DNA of 64,000 nucleotides from Deltaproteobacteria bacterium. Lineage in GTDB: Bacteria; Myxococcota_A; Polyangia; Haliangiales; JADYYK01. Below, piece by piece: positions 9,025-17,561 of this stretch (positions are counted from its first letter, which is position 1; each line of letters starts with the position of its first letter). Where the stretch lies: the NCBI GenBank assembly GCA_020853705.1, contig JADYYK010000146.1, forward strand, positions 62,001-126,000, written 5' to 3'. A model generated the notes under the pieces. The model worked only from the letters and a program-made list of their open reading frames with translations. It did no database searches and was not told the origin of the DNA. The position numbers and the translations under genes were made by a program.

Positions 9025-9249
9025 ATGGCCCCGACCGCCCAGAAGCTCCTCGCCGAGGCGCTCGCGCTCCCCGCCGATGAGCGCGCCGAGCTCATCGAGA
9101 GCCTGGTCCGCAGCCTCGACGAGGGCGACCAGCTGGACGACCCCGACCGCGCCAGGCTCCACGACGCGCTGCATCGCTCGGAGCAGCAGTTCCGGGACGG
9201 CGAGGGTATCCCAGCAGAGGTCGTGCTCGATCGGCTTCGCCAGCGTTGA
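9025..9249 (+). CDS. Addiction-module antitoxin of the unstable-antitoxin family
   Basis: 74 residues, MAPTAQKLLAEALALPADERAELIESLVRSL..., the typical compact helical protein with the LPxxERAxLxxxLLxSL pattern of putative addiction-module components (Unstab_antitox, CHP02574-like). It is followed after 3 bp by a ParE/RelE-type toxin reading frame, the usual partner. By family it would neutralise the toxin and autorepress. Because the toxin appears frameshifted, the antitoxin may be a relic or may act on another toxin. Confidence 0.8.
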   Translation: MAPTAQKLLAEALALPADERAELIESLVRSLDEGDQLDDPDRARLHDALHRSEQQFRDGEGIPAEVVLDRLRQR

Positions 9250-9252
9250 GCC

Positions 9253-9562
9253 ATGAAGCGCTTCCGGGTCGAGTTCTCGCCGGAGGCCTCCACCCACGTG
9301 CAGATGATCGACGGGTGGTGGCGCAGCAACCGGCTGGCAGCCCCCGACCTCTTCGCCCGCGAGCTCGCAGCCGCCGTCGCGCAACTTCGCCGGGGCCCTC
9401 ATGCAGGGGCGCCATACGACGCCCCTGGCGCTCCGCCCTCCGTCGCATCTTGCTGCCTCGCACGAAGTACCAGCTCTACTACGAGCGCAGCCGAGGCGAT
9501 GCGGACCGCCCGCATGGGTCGATCGTACATCTTTCGGGCCGACCCGGCGGGCGCGGCTATGA
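9253..9562 (+). pseudogene. ParE/RelE-type toxin, frameshifted
   Basis: Starts MKRFRVEFSPEASTHVQMID, a typical ParE/RelE N-terminus, and continues in frame to about GAPYDAPGAP (near 9434). The expected next segment, LRRILLPRTKYQLYYERSRGD, is present but one frame over (from about 9438), as if one base had been lost in GCTCCGCCCTCC. The shifted frame runs on with no stop before it enters the next gene, whereas a stop in the third frame lies at 9560-9562 behind TRRARL, so a second shift near 9530-9550 is possible. Either a decayed toxin or sequencing error; the antitoxin next door is intact. Confidence 0.65.
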
Positions 9563-9571
9563 TCAGCCGCC

Positions 9572-11683
9572 ATGCGTACGACCTGGCGGCCACACACGCT
9601 CGACGGCGCCCTGCTGTGGTTTCAACCGGGGACGGGCCTGTCCGTGCGCGTGGACGGGCCCGAGACGCGGGCGCTGCGCCGGCGCGCGCCGCGGCTGGTG
9701 CTGTTCGGGATCACCAACAAGTGCAATCTCGCCTGCACTTTCTGCTCGCGCGATCAGACCGCGGCCAGCGCGTGGACGGCCGACGACGCCTACCACGTGC
9801 TGGCCGGGCTGGCGCGGCGAGGCACGCTGGAGGTCGCGTTCGGCGGCGGTGAACCGCTGGCGTTTCGCGGCTTCGACGATCTCGTCGAGCGTCTGGCGAC
9901 CACCACGCCGCTGGCGCTGCATGTCACCACCAACGGCACCTTGCTGACGCCGGCGCGGCTGGCCCGGCTGCGCCCGCACCTCGGCGAGCTGCGCCTGTCG
10001 CTGTATGACGAGAACGACTGGGCCGCGCGCCTGCGCCTGCTGGCCAGTGTCCCGGGCAGATTCGGGGTCAACCTGCTGCTGACGCCCGCGCGTGTCGCCG
10101 GGCTGCCTGGGCTGCTGGCCGACCTCGCGGGCCTCGGCTGTCAGGACGTCGCGCTGCTGTCCTATGTCGGCCCCGACCCCGCGCTGCACCTGTCCGCCGC
10201 GGACGACACTCGCGTCGCCGCCGCCATCGCCGCCGCGCCCGCCGGGCTGCGCGTGCGCCTGTCGGTCTGCTTCGGTGACCGCCTGCACGACGTGCCACGC
10301 CTGTTCGCGGGCGTTGCTGGCGACGGCGACTGTGGCGCCGGGCTCGACTTCGTCACCTTGACGTCCGACCGGCGGCTGGAGGCCTGCTCGTACCAGCGCG
10401 GCGGTCTACCCATCACCAGCGCTGACGACGTCCTCGCGGCCTGGCAGGCGCGCCGCCCCGAGCTGCTCGGCCCCGCCGGCGCCCGCGGCTGCGCCCGCCC
10501 GGCAGCGCCCCGCGCCACGCTGCCCGACGGCGTCCGGATCTGGCGGGGCTTCTCGGGCAACAACAGCGGCGATTGTGTCCTGGTCGGCCGCTTCGCCGAC
10601 GGCGACGCCGCCCAGCGCTACCTCGACGAGCTCCTGCCCGGCTTCGTCCCGGGCGACAAGTACCCGCAGCCCTGGCTCGACCTGCTGGCTCGCGAGGGCA
10701 TCGAGGTCGCCAAGTTCTCCCACGCCCCCGACGTCATGGCCGCCGTCGGCCGCAGCATCCTGATGCACACCGACATGGCGCTGGAGGACGACTTCGCCGA
10801 GCTGCGCACCCTGCTGTGGAAGCGCGGCGGCCGCGCGGTCTACTCGGGCATCCACGTCCACGACACCGTCACCCTGGTCGCCGGCCTGCGCTTCCCCGAC
10901 GCCGCCGCCCGCGACGCCGCCCACCTCGAGCTGTGCGCCAACGACGACCGCGGCACCCTGGCGACCCGCGGCCTCGATCTCTACGGCCTGCTCGACGTGC
11001 GCTCCGGCCGCCGCGTCCCGCACGACCTGCCCGACCAGCTCGCCACCCTGCGCGGCCTCGCCAAGCGCCACGGCGCCAGCCTCGCCGCCGAGCTCGCCGA
11101 GTACAAGACCGCGCCCGCGATGCCCGGCCTGCTCAGCGCACGCCCCCCCGCCGCCGACGCCCCCGAGTGGCTGTGGGCCCGCATGCCCGACAAGGACATC
11201 GCCAGGCGAGTCGCTCCCGACCTCGGCCCCGCTGCCAGCCTCGCCGACCGCTACATCCTGGTCGCCGGCGCCGGCCCCGGCAGCATCTCGCCCCGCGCGG
11301 GCTTCATCATCCAGCGCGCGGGCGGCACCGCCGAGGTCCTGCGCGGCGTCCGGCTGCGCCTCGACTTCAGCCTGTGGCGAGCCGACCTCCGCGTCGCCAC
11401 GCACAAGCAGCGCAAGACCCTGGCGGACCTGCCGGTCCCCGATCCCTCCAGCATCCTCGCCGAGCTGCGCGCCTGGCTCGGCGCCGAGGTCGACCTCGCC
11501 CTCCAGAACGGTGAGCACGACACCCTGGTCGGCCACATCGCGACGTCCGAGCCCGCCTTCGCGATGTCCGCCCTCCTCACCTCGGCCCACAACCGCGGCT
11601 TCACCCTCTGGCTCGACCTCCGCCCCGGCGACCCCATCGCCGACAGCCTCGCCCGCGTCGCCGCCGACCTCACACCACGCTGA
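9572..11683 (+). CDS. Radical SAM protein with large C-terminal extension
   Basis: 703 residues. The N-terminal 310 residues are a radical SAM enzyme: CNLACTFC gives the iron-sulfur cysteines C51, C55 and C58, GGGEP (91-95) is the SAM-binding glycine motif, and C254 (CGAG), C272 and C307 look like a twitch/SPASM-type auxiliary cluster. From about 320 a second, unrelated half of some 380 residues begins with VRIWRGFSGNNSG and VLVGRF, reminiscent of a ferredoxin-like family (DUF6375-like, from memory), followed by further alpha/beta segments without known motifs. Such radical SAM/SPASM proteins usually modify peptides or act in cofactor synthesis, but no precursor peptide is evident nearby. Follows the TA pair by 9 bp. 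Confidence 0.85.
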   Translation: MRTTWRPHTLDGALLWFQPGTGLSVRVDGPETRALRRRAPRLVLFGITNKCNLACTFCSRDQTAASAWTADDAYHVLAGLARRGTLEVAFGGGEPLAFRGFDDLVERLATTTPLALHVTTNGTLLTPARLARLRPHLGELRLSLYDENDWAARLRLLASVPGRFGVNLLLTPARVAGLPGLLADLAGLGCQDVALLSYVGPDPALHLSAADDTRVAAAIAAAPAGLRVRLSVCFGDRLHDVPRLFAGVAGDGDCGAGLDFVTLTSDRRLEACSYQRGGLPITSADDVLAAWQARRPELLGPAGARGCARPAAPRATLPDGVRIWRGFSGNNSGDCVLVGRFADGDAAQRYLDELLPGFVPGDKYPQPWLDLLAREGIEVAKFSHAPDVMAAVGRSILMHTDMALEDDFAELRTLLWKRGGRAVYSGIHVHDTVTLVAGLRFPDAAARDAAHLELCANDDRGTLATRGLDLYGLLDVRSGRRVPHDLPDQLATLRGLAKRHGASLAAELAEYKTAPAMPGLLSARPPAADAPEWLWARMPDKDIARRVAPDLGPAASLADRYILVAGAGPGSISPRAGFIIQRAGGTAEVLRGVRLRLDFSLWRADLRVATHKQRKTLADLPVPDPSSILAELRAWLGAEVDLALQNGEHDTLVGHIATSEPAFAMSALLTSAHNRGFTLWLDLRPGDPIADSLARVAADLTPR

Positions 11684-11704
11684 CCTCGGGCTGCTCGTGC
11701 TCGG

Positions 11705-12826
11705 CTAGGCGTCTTGCCAGCGCCACGAGCCGTACCGGAGCCAGGCCAGCATCTTCTTGACCCGGTTGGGGCGCAGGTCGGCGCTCGGCAGCTCCAGCGT
11801 GGGCGTCTCGTCGCCGTCGTTGTCGTTGGCCGCCGCTGCCGCGGGCTGCACCCGCGCGGGACCAGCCCCCACGGGCGTCACCGCGCGCGGCGACGGCGAG
11901 GGCGCGGCCGGTGCGGCCTTCACCACCACCGCGGGCCGCGCCGCCTGGGGCGCCGGTGCGGGCGCCTCGCACAGCGCGGCCAGCATCGCGCTGGCGCTGG
12001 CAAACCGCTTGTCAGGATCCTTGCTCAGCGCGCGCATGACCACGCGCTCCAGCCCCTCCGAGACCTCGGGGCGCAGCACGCGCACCGGCATCGCCGCCGT
12101 GCGCACCGCCGCGCGCGTGATCTCCTGCTGGTTGCCGCCGCGGAACGGCTTGACCCCGGTGAGCAGCTCGTACAGCACCACGCCCAGCGAGTACAGATCG
12201 CTGCGCTCACCGCCGCTCTTGCCCAGCAGCCGCTCGGGCGCCAGGTACGACGGCGACCCGACACACATGCCGCCCGCCGTCATCGAGGTGTCCTGCTGCA
12301 GCCGCGACAGCCCGAAGTCGATCAGCACCACGCGCGACCACGGATCCGGATCGGCATACATCACGTTCTCGGGCTTGACGTCGCGATGCAGGATCCCAAG
12401 CCCATGAGCGTGCTCCAGCGCCCCCAGCAGCTCCGCCACCACGCGCACCGCGTGTGACACCGGGAAGCGCTTGACCCGCGCCAGCACCGCCGCCAGCGTG
12501 GGCCCCTCGATCAGCTCCATGGCCAGGAAGTGATCGCCATCGACGGTGCGCCCGTAGTCGAACACGCGCACGCAGGCGGCATGATCCAGCAGCGCCGACG
12601 TGCGCGCCTCGCGCTCGAAGCGCTGCGGCCACTGCGAACCCTCGAGCCCGCGGTCGAGCACCTTCAGCGCCACCATGCGCCCCAGCGTCAGGTGACGCGC
12701 CCGGTACACCACGCCCATGCCGCCCGAGCCGAGGCAGCGCTCGATGCGATAGCGCGCGGCCACCACCGCGCCCGGGGGCAGCAGACGACCAGGTGGTGGT
12801 GGGTGTGCAGACGAGGACGACGGCAT
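11705..12826 (-). CDS. Hanks-type Ser/Thr protein kinase, soluble
   Basis: 373 residues from the ATG at 12826 (AGGGAG ribosome site just upstream); an open frame continues upstream but without kinase features. After a Pro/Ser-rich leader the kinase domain runs from about 26 to 290: glycine loop GSGGMG (33-38), ATP lysine K55, HRD catalytic loop ILHRDVKPEN (147-149), DFG in LIDFGLS (170-172) and the APE equivalent YLAPERLLG. The C-terminal 90 residues are Ala/Pro-rich and end in RVKKMLAWLRYGSWRWQDA, without a membrane helix. It presumably phosphorylates cytoplasmic proteins. It is the third gene of a minus-strand group with an aldehyde dehydrogenase and a membrane kinase. Confidence 0.92.
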   Translation of the reverse strand: MPSSSSAHPPPPGRLLPPGAVVAARYRIERCLGSGGMGVVYRARHLTLGRMVALKVLDRGLEGSQWPQRFEREARTSALLDHAACVRVFDYGRTVDGDHFLAMELIEGPTLAAVLARVKRFPVSHAVRVVAELLGALEHAHGLGILHRDVKPENVMYADPDPWSRVVLIDFGLSRLQQDTSMTAGGMCVGSPSYLAPERLLGKSGGERSDLYSLGVVLYELLTGVKPFRGGNQQEITRAAVRTAAMPVRVLRPEVSEGLERVVMRALSKDPDKRFASASAMLAALCEAPAPAPQAARPAVVVKAAPAAPSPSPRAVTPVGAGPARVQPAAAAANDNDGDETPTLELPSADLRPNRVKKMLAWLRYGSWRWQDA

Positions 12827-12858
12827 GCTCCCTATGACGGGGAGCACGCCGGGCCGAT

Positions 12859-14601
12859 TCAACCGCGCAAGGCCTGGAACACCAGCCCGGGCAGCTTGAA
12901 CCAGCTCGGGTTGGCGAAGAACGGCACCATGCGCGAGGCCACCAGGGCGCTCTTGCGGTTGTCGTAGAACCACGCCGGCTTGGGCTTCGCCACCAGGGGA
13001 CCACGCACCACCGTCTTGTCGATGCTCTCGAACATGTAGGTGTTGTGCACCCAACCAAGTCCACTCTGGATGTTCTGCAGCGTGGCGCTGGGGTGGCCAC
13101 CCCACGCCGGGGTCACCATGCCGTAGCCCAGCGCCGGCCAGTGGTTGATGGCCACCGTGCCGTACTTCAGATCACGCAGGGCGATCTGCAGCTCCTTGCC
13201 GACCACCGGATCCTTCTCCAGCCGGGGGTGGATGATGATGGTCGCGTTCAGCGTACCCCACACCTGATCGTTGGCGAACGGCACCAGCGCGCGGATGAAC
13301 TCCGACGGATCGGTCGACCCGATCTCGGTCTGCGACAAGATCCCGCAGAACGGCTCGGTGCGGAACAGCTTGTGATCGGTCACCGCGGCGTCGACGTCAC
13401 GGATGATGGTCCACGGCAGCTTGCTGTCCGAGGCCTCGCCGAACTTCTCCACCCGCGCCATGCCCGCGGTCAGATCGCGATAGCGGTCGAACGCGCCCGG
13501 GTAGTACGCCCTGCGCGTCTGCGCGGCACTCAGCGCGCGCCCGATCATGGTCAGGAACTGATCACGCTGGCCCCAGCCCTTGGCCAGGATCAGCATCTTG
13601 GCGGCGTTGCAGTTGAACGACCCGTTGTTGGCCACCATCGAGGCGATGTTGCGGGCCTGGAACCACAGCTCGTCGTCGGTGTACTGCGCCGGCACCACCG
13701 CGACCGGGCTGACATTGCCGAGCTCCGAGGTGATGGTCTTCTTGAGCTTGGGATCGTTGTCCTTCATGCGGCGCTCGCGCTCTGGCCCGGGCGGGCCCCA
13801 CACGATGAGGTCGTGGGTGCGATCCGACCCCGTGATGTGGATGTCGTCGACCTCCTTGTGCTCGCAGAGGTAGGCGCCGACGTCGCCGCCGCCGTAGGTG
13901 ACGCGGACATAGTCGCGCGCGATCAGCGGCTCGAAGGCGCGCTCCAGGAAGGGCCCGACCCACTCGTTGACCGGGTTGATCTTGAGCACGCAGACATAGC
14001 CCTCGACGAACATCTTGTAGAGCATGTCGGTCGCCGGGATGGCCGCGACGTTGCCGGCACCCAGGATGACGCAGACGCCGCCGCTGGGATCCTTCTTGTC
14101 GTAGAACACCGCCTGGCGCGAGCGCAGGTTGGCCGGGGTGACGCCGTCCTGCATCAAGAGGTGCGAGGTGAAGCCCTGGAACACCACGCCCTCGAGCGCG
14201 TTGCCCGGGTAGACGCCGACCTCGACGCGGCCGTGCGCGTTGACCTTCGACCCGGTGCCGCTGGCCGGCTTGCCCGAGCGCGCGATCTGCTCCAGCGAGT
14301 CGACCAGCAGGCGCGTGTTGCGCATGGTGATGACCGGCCCGCCGAACCACTCCTCGCCCGCGGTGTGAGAGGTCGGGTCGATCCCCTTGGCCCTGCAGCC
14401 CGCGTCGACCCAGCCCTGCGCGACCTCCTGGATGCGCGGCATGCACTCGCGCAAGAGGTCCGCCTTGGCGCGCGGCGACAGACGCGCGAAGGCCTGCGCG
14501 CGCGCGCGCACGGCGGCGACGGCGCGGTCGAGGTCGGCGGTCGGAGTGGTGGCCGCGCTCTTGGCGGTGGCGCTCATGACGGGAGACAGGCTGGCTGACA
14601 T
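12859..14601 (-). CDS. Aldehyde dehydrogenase family protein
   Basis: 580 residues of an NAD(P)-dependent aldehyde dehydrogenase fold. The general base glutamate is in TSELGNVSPV, and the catalytic cysteine in NNGSFNCNAAKML; the coenzyme segment ILGAGNVAAIPATDMLYK and the DIHITGSDRTHD loop are recognisable. It is longer than the usual ~490 residues and diverges from standard signatures, for instance lacking FxGQxCxA around the cysteine, so it belongs to an outlying subfamily of unknown substrate. ATGs at 14601 and 14577 are both possible starts; neither has a clear ribosome site. It lies between two kinase genes on the same strand (32 and 67 bp away), which may reflect co-transcription. Confidence 0.85.
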   Translation of the reverse strand: MSASLSPVMSATAKSAATTPTADLDRAVAAVRARAQAFARLSPRAKADLLRECMPRIQEVAQGWVDAGCRAKGIDPTSHTAGEEWFGGPVITMRNTRLLVDSLEQIARSGKPASGTGSKVNAHGRVEVGVYPGNALEGVVFQGFTSHLLMQDGVTPANLRSRQAVFYDKKDPSGGVCVILGAGNVAAIPATDMLYKMFVEGYVCVLKINPVNEWVGPFLERAFEPLIARDYVRVTYGGGDVGAYLCEHKEVDDIHITGSDRTHDLIVWGPPGPERERRMKDNDPKLKKTITSELGNVSPVAVVPAQYTDDELWFQARNIASMVANNGSFNCNAAKMLILAKGWGQRDQFLTMIGRALSAAQTRRAYYPGAFDRYRDLTAGMARVEKFGEASDSKLPWTIIRDVDAAVTDHKLFRTEPFCGILSQTEIGSTDPSEFIRALVPFANDQVWGTLNATIIIHPRLEKDPVVGKELQIALRDLKYGTVAINHWPALGYGMVTPAWGGHPSATLQNIQSGLGWVHNTYMFESIDKTVVRGPLVAKPKPAWFYDNRKSALVASRMVPFFANPSWFKLPGLVFQALRG

Positions 14602-14668
14602 GGGGCAAAAGATACGCCCATTCGGCCTGCGCGTCTCGCCGCCCCAAAGCAGGGATATTGCTGACTAT

Positions 14669-16594
14669 CTACTCCCGGGCCTGCTGGTTCCAGGGCATCG
14701 CGCGCAGCAGCGCATCCGCCCGCGTGCGCAGCTCGTCGCCGAGCTGGCTGTGCGCCGCCGAGGCCAGCGCAGCGGATAGCTCGCGTGCGGACTGGAAGCG
14801 CTCGCTGGCGCTCTTGGCCAGGCCGATGGCCAGCACGCGCTCGGTGTCGTGGGGCAGCGTGGCCAGCGAGCCGGGCCGCACCGGCTGCCGGTAGCACACG
14901 TCGAACAGCACCTTGGGCATGTCGGGGCCGCTGAACGGTGGCTTGCCGGTCAGGCCGCGGTAGGCGATGGCGGCCAGGGCGAACACGTCGGCGGAAGGTC
15001 CGACCTCCTGCCCGCGCGCCTGCTCGGGCGCCATGTAGCCAGGTGTGCCCACGACGGCGCCCTGGGTCAGCGTACCCGACCCGGACGACAGCTTGGAGAC
15101 CCCGAAGTCGAGCACCTTCCAGACCCGTTCGCCACCCGCATCTCCATGAATTCGCGCCAGAAACAGGTTCTGCGGCTTGAGGTCGCGGTGGACCACGTCG
15201 CAGGCCACCGCCGCCGTCAAGGCGTTGGCCACCTGGTCGACCAGCTCGAGCACCCGGCGCATCGACAGCCGGCGCTTGCGGCGCAGGTGCCAGGCCAGGT
15301 CGTGGCCATCGAGCAGCTCCATGGCCAGATAGGGCGGAAGCTCCCGATCCACCCGGCCGGGGTCGATCGTACCGACGTCGAGCACCTTCACCACATGGGC
15401 ACTCTTCACCTGGGACACGATCTCCGCCTCGCGGAGGAACCGGCGCACATGCGCTGGCTGCGCTGCGACGTCCGGGTGCAGCACCTTGACCGCCGCCAGC
15501 CCGCGGGTGTCGACGTGGGTGCCCCGGTAGACCTCGCCCATGGCGCCACGCCCGATGACCTCGCCCAGCACCCAGGGGCCGAGGCGGCGGTCGGTGTGCC
15601 GGCCCTGGTAGCCCGCCTTGAGCGCGCGATCGAGATCCTGGTGCGCCTCCGCCAGCAGCGCCTCGCGCTTCTGGACCTGGACGATGGCGTCATGCAGGCG
15701 ACCGATGGCCTTGCGGGTGGCCGACCGGCTGGCGCGCGCCAGGCAGTAGGTCATGAACAGCACGAGCTGGACCAGGATCGTGTAGACCACGCGGGTGCGC
15801 ATGTCGATGGCGTCGGCGTTGATGACGCCGGGGTCGGTGATGACACCGGTGGCCGACAGCACCGAGGGCAAGAGGTGCAGCAGGCTGACCGTCAGATAGA
15901 TGAGCAGCGTGCCCAGCGTGCTGGCGCCCAGGCTGAAGAAGTAGACCCCCAGCGTGTACACGATGGGCGCCGGCGAGTAGACCCCGATGCCCCACACGAT
16001 GGGCGTCACGCACAGCACCGCGCCCGAGGCGACCACCATCAGGCTGCGCGTGGTGAAGCGGCTGTCGTCGCGCAGGCGGATGGCGTAGCCCAGGCACAGC
16101 AGCGCGATGCCGGCGCCGCCGCCCATGGTGACGACGCGCGGGATGCCGCCCTCGGGCGTGAAGGGCAAGAGCGCGGTGGTCAGGCTGGCCAGCGCGACCG
16201 CGATCTTGAGGAAGAAGCGCGTGCGCCCGAGCTCGTCATGGCGCAGCGCGACCTCGGGGGTCAGCGTGCTGGAGTCGTGGGTCGAGCCGCCGAGGGCGGA
16301 CGAGCGCGGCCCTTGCGCGCCGCGATCGATGACGGTGGCCAGCGAGCCGCTGGGACCGCTGACGTGGGTGGGGTCGGGTCCGGCCGGCGCGGCGGCGGCG
16401 CCGGCGTCGGCGTCGGCGGGGGCGCCGGTGTGGACCTCGGGGCCGGGCGTGGCGTCGTCGGACAGCTCGTCGTCGACCTCTCCAGCATCGAGCTCGGCTG
16501 CGCCGGTGCTGGTGTCGGAGGGCGCGGCGTCCTCATCGGGGCGCGGCCGGCGCTTCTCGACGATGGTCGCGTCGAGCCCGTCAGCAGGCTTCAC
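14669..16594 (-). CDS. Membrane-anchored Ser/Thr protein kinase with N-terminal multi-helix sensor
   Basis: 641 residues, GTG start at 16594. The first 120 residues are acidic and disordered (Asp/Ala/Pro-rich). Residues about 125-290 hold six hydrophobic segments, resembling a multi-spanning sensory module rather than the usual single C-terminal helix. A short coiled-coil (about 295-325, HDAIVQVQKREALLAEAHQD) links it to the kinase: GRGAMG (348-353), K370, HRD (469-471) and DFG (496-498), followed by GTPGYMAPE. Topology would place the kinase in the cytoplasm. Probably senses a membrane state and phosphorylates downstream proteins; targets unknown. Divergent from the ECF sigma operon, first gene of its minus-strand group. 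Confidence 0.9.
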   Translation of the reverse strand: MKPADGLDATIVEKRRPRPDEDAAPSDTSTGAAELDAGEVDDELSDDATPGPEVHTGAPADADAGAAAAPAGPDPTHVSGPSGSLATVIDRGAQGPRSSALGGSTHDSSTLTPEVALRHDELGRTRFFLKIAVALASLTTALLPFTPEGGIPRVVTMGGGAGIALLCLGYAIRLRDDSRFTTRSLMVVASGAVLCVTPIVWGIGVYSPAPIVYTLGVYFFSLGASTLGTLLIYLTVSLLHLLPSVLSATGVITDPGVINADAIDMRTRVVYTILVQLVLFMTYCLARASRSATRKAIGRLHDAIVQVQKREALLAEAHQDLDRALKAGYQGRHTDRRLGPWVLGEVIGRGAMGEVYRGTHVDTRGLAAVKVLHPDVAAQPAHVRRFLREAEIVSQVKSAHVVKVLDVGTIDPGRVDRELPPYLAMELLDGHDLAWHLRRKRRLSMRRVLELVDQVANALTAAVACDVVHRDLKPQNLFLARIHGDAGGERVWKVLDFGVSKLSSGSGTLTQGAVVGTPGYMAPEQARGQEVGPSADVFALAAIAYRGLTGKPPFSGPDMPKVLFDVCYRQPVRPGSLATLPHDTERVLAIGLAKSASERFQSARELSAALASAAHSQLGDELRTRADALLRAMPWNQQARE

Positions 16595-16698
16595 ACATCG
16601 AGCCTACACCGTTCACGCGTGGATCGCGTGCCCTGGCGGTGTATATGATGGGGCCGGTGGCCAGGGAGCCCGCGCGGGGGCGTGGGGAAAGGCGAGTC

Positions 16699-17283
16699 GT
16701 GGAGAGGATGCAGGCCGCACAGATGGTCGAGAGCGATCGTGACGTCGAGCTCGTCGTCGCGGCCGCGGGGGGCGACCGCGGCGCGCTGGCCCAGCTGTAT
16801 GATCGCTATGCGGCGCTGTTGCTCGGCGTCGCCCAGCGCATCCTGGGCAGCCCGCGCGAAGCCGAAGATCTGGTTCACGACGTCTTCCTGGAGGCCTGGA
16901 AGCAGGCCGGGCACTATGACGCGTCGCGCGGCTCGGTGCGCACCTGGCTGCTGATGCGGCTGCGCAGCCGGGCCCTGGATCGCAAGAAGTCGGCGGCCAA
17001 CCGGGCCATCTCGATGGAGGCCCCGGGCGAGCTGGCCGAGCGCGAGGTCAGCCCGGAGGATCCCGCGCTGGCGCCGGATCGCACCCGGGTGCGCCGCGTC
17101 CTGCTGGCGCTGCCGCTGGAGCAGCGCGCGGTGCTCGAGCTGGCCTACTTCGAGGGGCTGTCGTCGTCGGAGATCGCGACGCGGCTGGGTACGCCGATCG
17201 GGACGGTGAAGTCGCGCGTGGCCGCGGCGCTGTCGAAGCTGCGCGCGGAGCTGGGGGCGGGGAGCCGGGAGGCTGGGCAGTGA
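16699..17283 (+). CDS. ECF-type RNA polymerase sigma factor
   Basis: About 194 residues. Region 2 contains AGGDRGALAQLYDRYAALL and EAEDLVHDVFLEAWKQ; region 4 carries the helix-turn-helix LAYFEGLSSSEIATRLGTP followed by GTVKSRVAAALSKLR. It directs polymerase to stress-type promoters and, by context, is held by the two anti-sigma genes that overlap downstream. I favour the GTG at 16699, preceded by GGGGAAAGG; ATGs at 16708 and 16723 are alternatives, and the frame is open from 16639, but that region looks like promoter (TATATGAT at 16641-16648). The stop overlaps the next start as GTGA. Of the RpoE/ChrR-controlled kind by operon structure. Confidence 0.92.
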   Translation: MERMQAAQMVESDRDVELVVAAAGGDRGALAQLYDRYAALLLGVAQRILGSPREAEDLVHDVFLEAWKQAGHYDASRGSVRTWLLMRLRSRALDRKKSAANRAISMEAPGELAEREVSPEDPALAPDRTRVRRVLLALPLEQRAVLELAYFEGLSSSEIATRLGTPIGTVKSRVAAALSKLRAELGAGSREAGQ

Positions 17284-17561
17284 ACGACGTCATCAAGCTG
17301 CCGCTGCACGTGGACACGCTGCTTCCGGACTATGCCCTCGGCGGCTGCTCGTCGGCCGAGCGCGCCGAGGTCGAGCGCCACCTGGGCGGCTGCGCGCGCT
17401 GCGTGCGCGAGCTGGCCGACATCGCCGACACCTTCGCGCTGCTGGCGGAGGCCGAGGTCGCCTGCCAGCCGGCCGCGCCGAGCACCCTCAAGCACCGCTT
17501 GCTGGAGTCGGTCGAGCCGGTGCGCGCCATGGCAACGGAATGGAGTGGAGTCAGGACATGA
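17280..17561 (+). CDS. Zinc-type anti-sigma factor (ZAS domain), short
   Basis: 93 residues starting at a GTG that overlaps the sigma stop by 4 bp. The HxxxCxxC zinc motif is RHLGGCARC (H34, C38, C41), preceded by the helix LLPDYALGGCSSAERAEVE and followed by a linker helix STLKHRLLESV, the usual features of a cytoplasmic anti-sigma domain. No membrane helix follows. It should bind and silence the ECF sigma factor next to it. Its own stop overlaps the next ATG by 4 bp, so translation of all three proteins is coupled. Confidence 0.88.
   Translation: MNDVIKLPLHVDTLLPDYALGGCSSAERAEVERHLGGCARCVRELADIADTFALLAEAEVACQPAAPSTLKHRLLESVEPVRAMATEWSGVRT

Noticed and set aside
14849..16648. 599-codon plus-strand frame opposite the membrane kinase
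   Set aside because: Antisense shadow of the kinase gene; codon pattern and lack of motifs reject it.
16641..16648. TATATGAT as -10 box of the ECF sigma operon
   Set aside because: Good -10-like sequence but no convincing -35 box at 16-18 nt; used only as a hint that the coding start lies further downstream.
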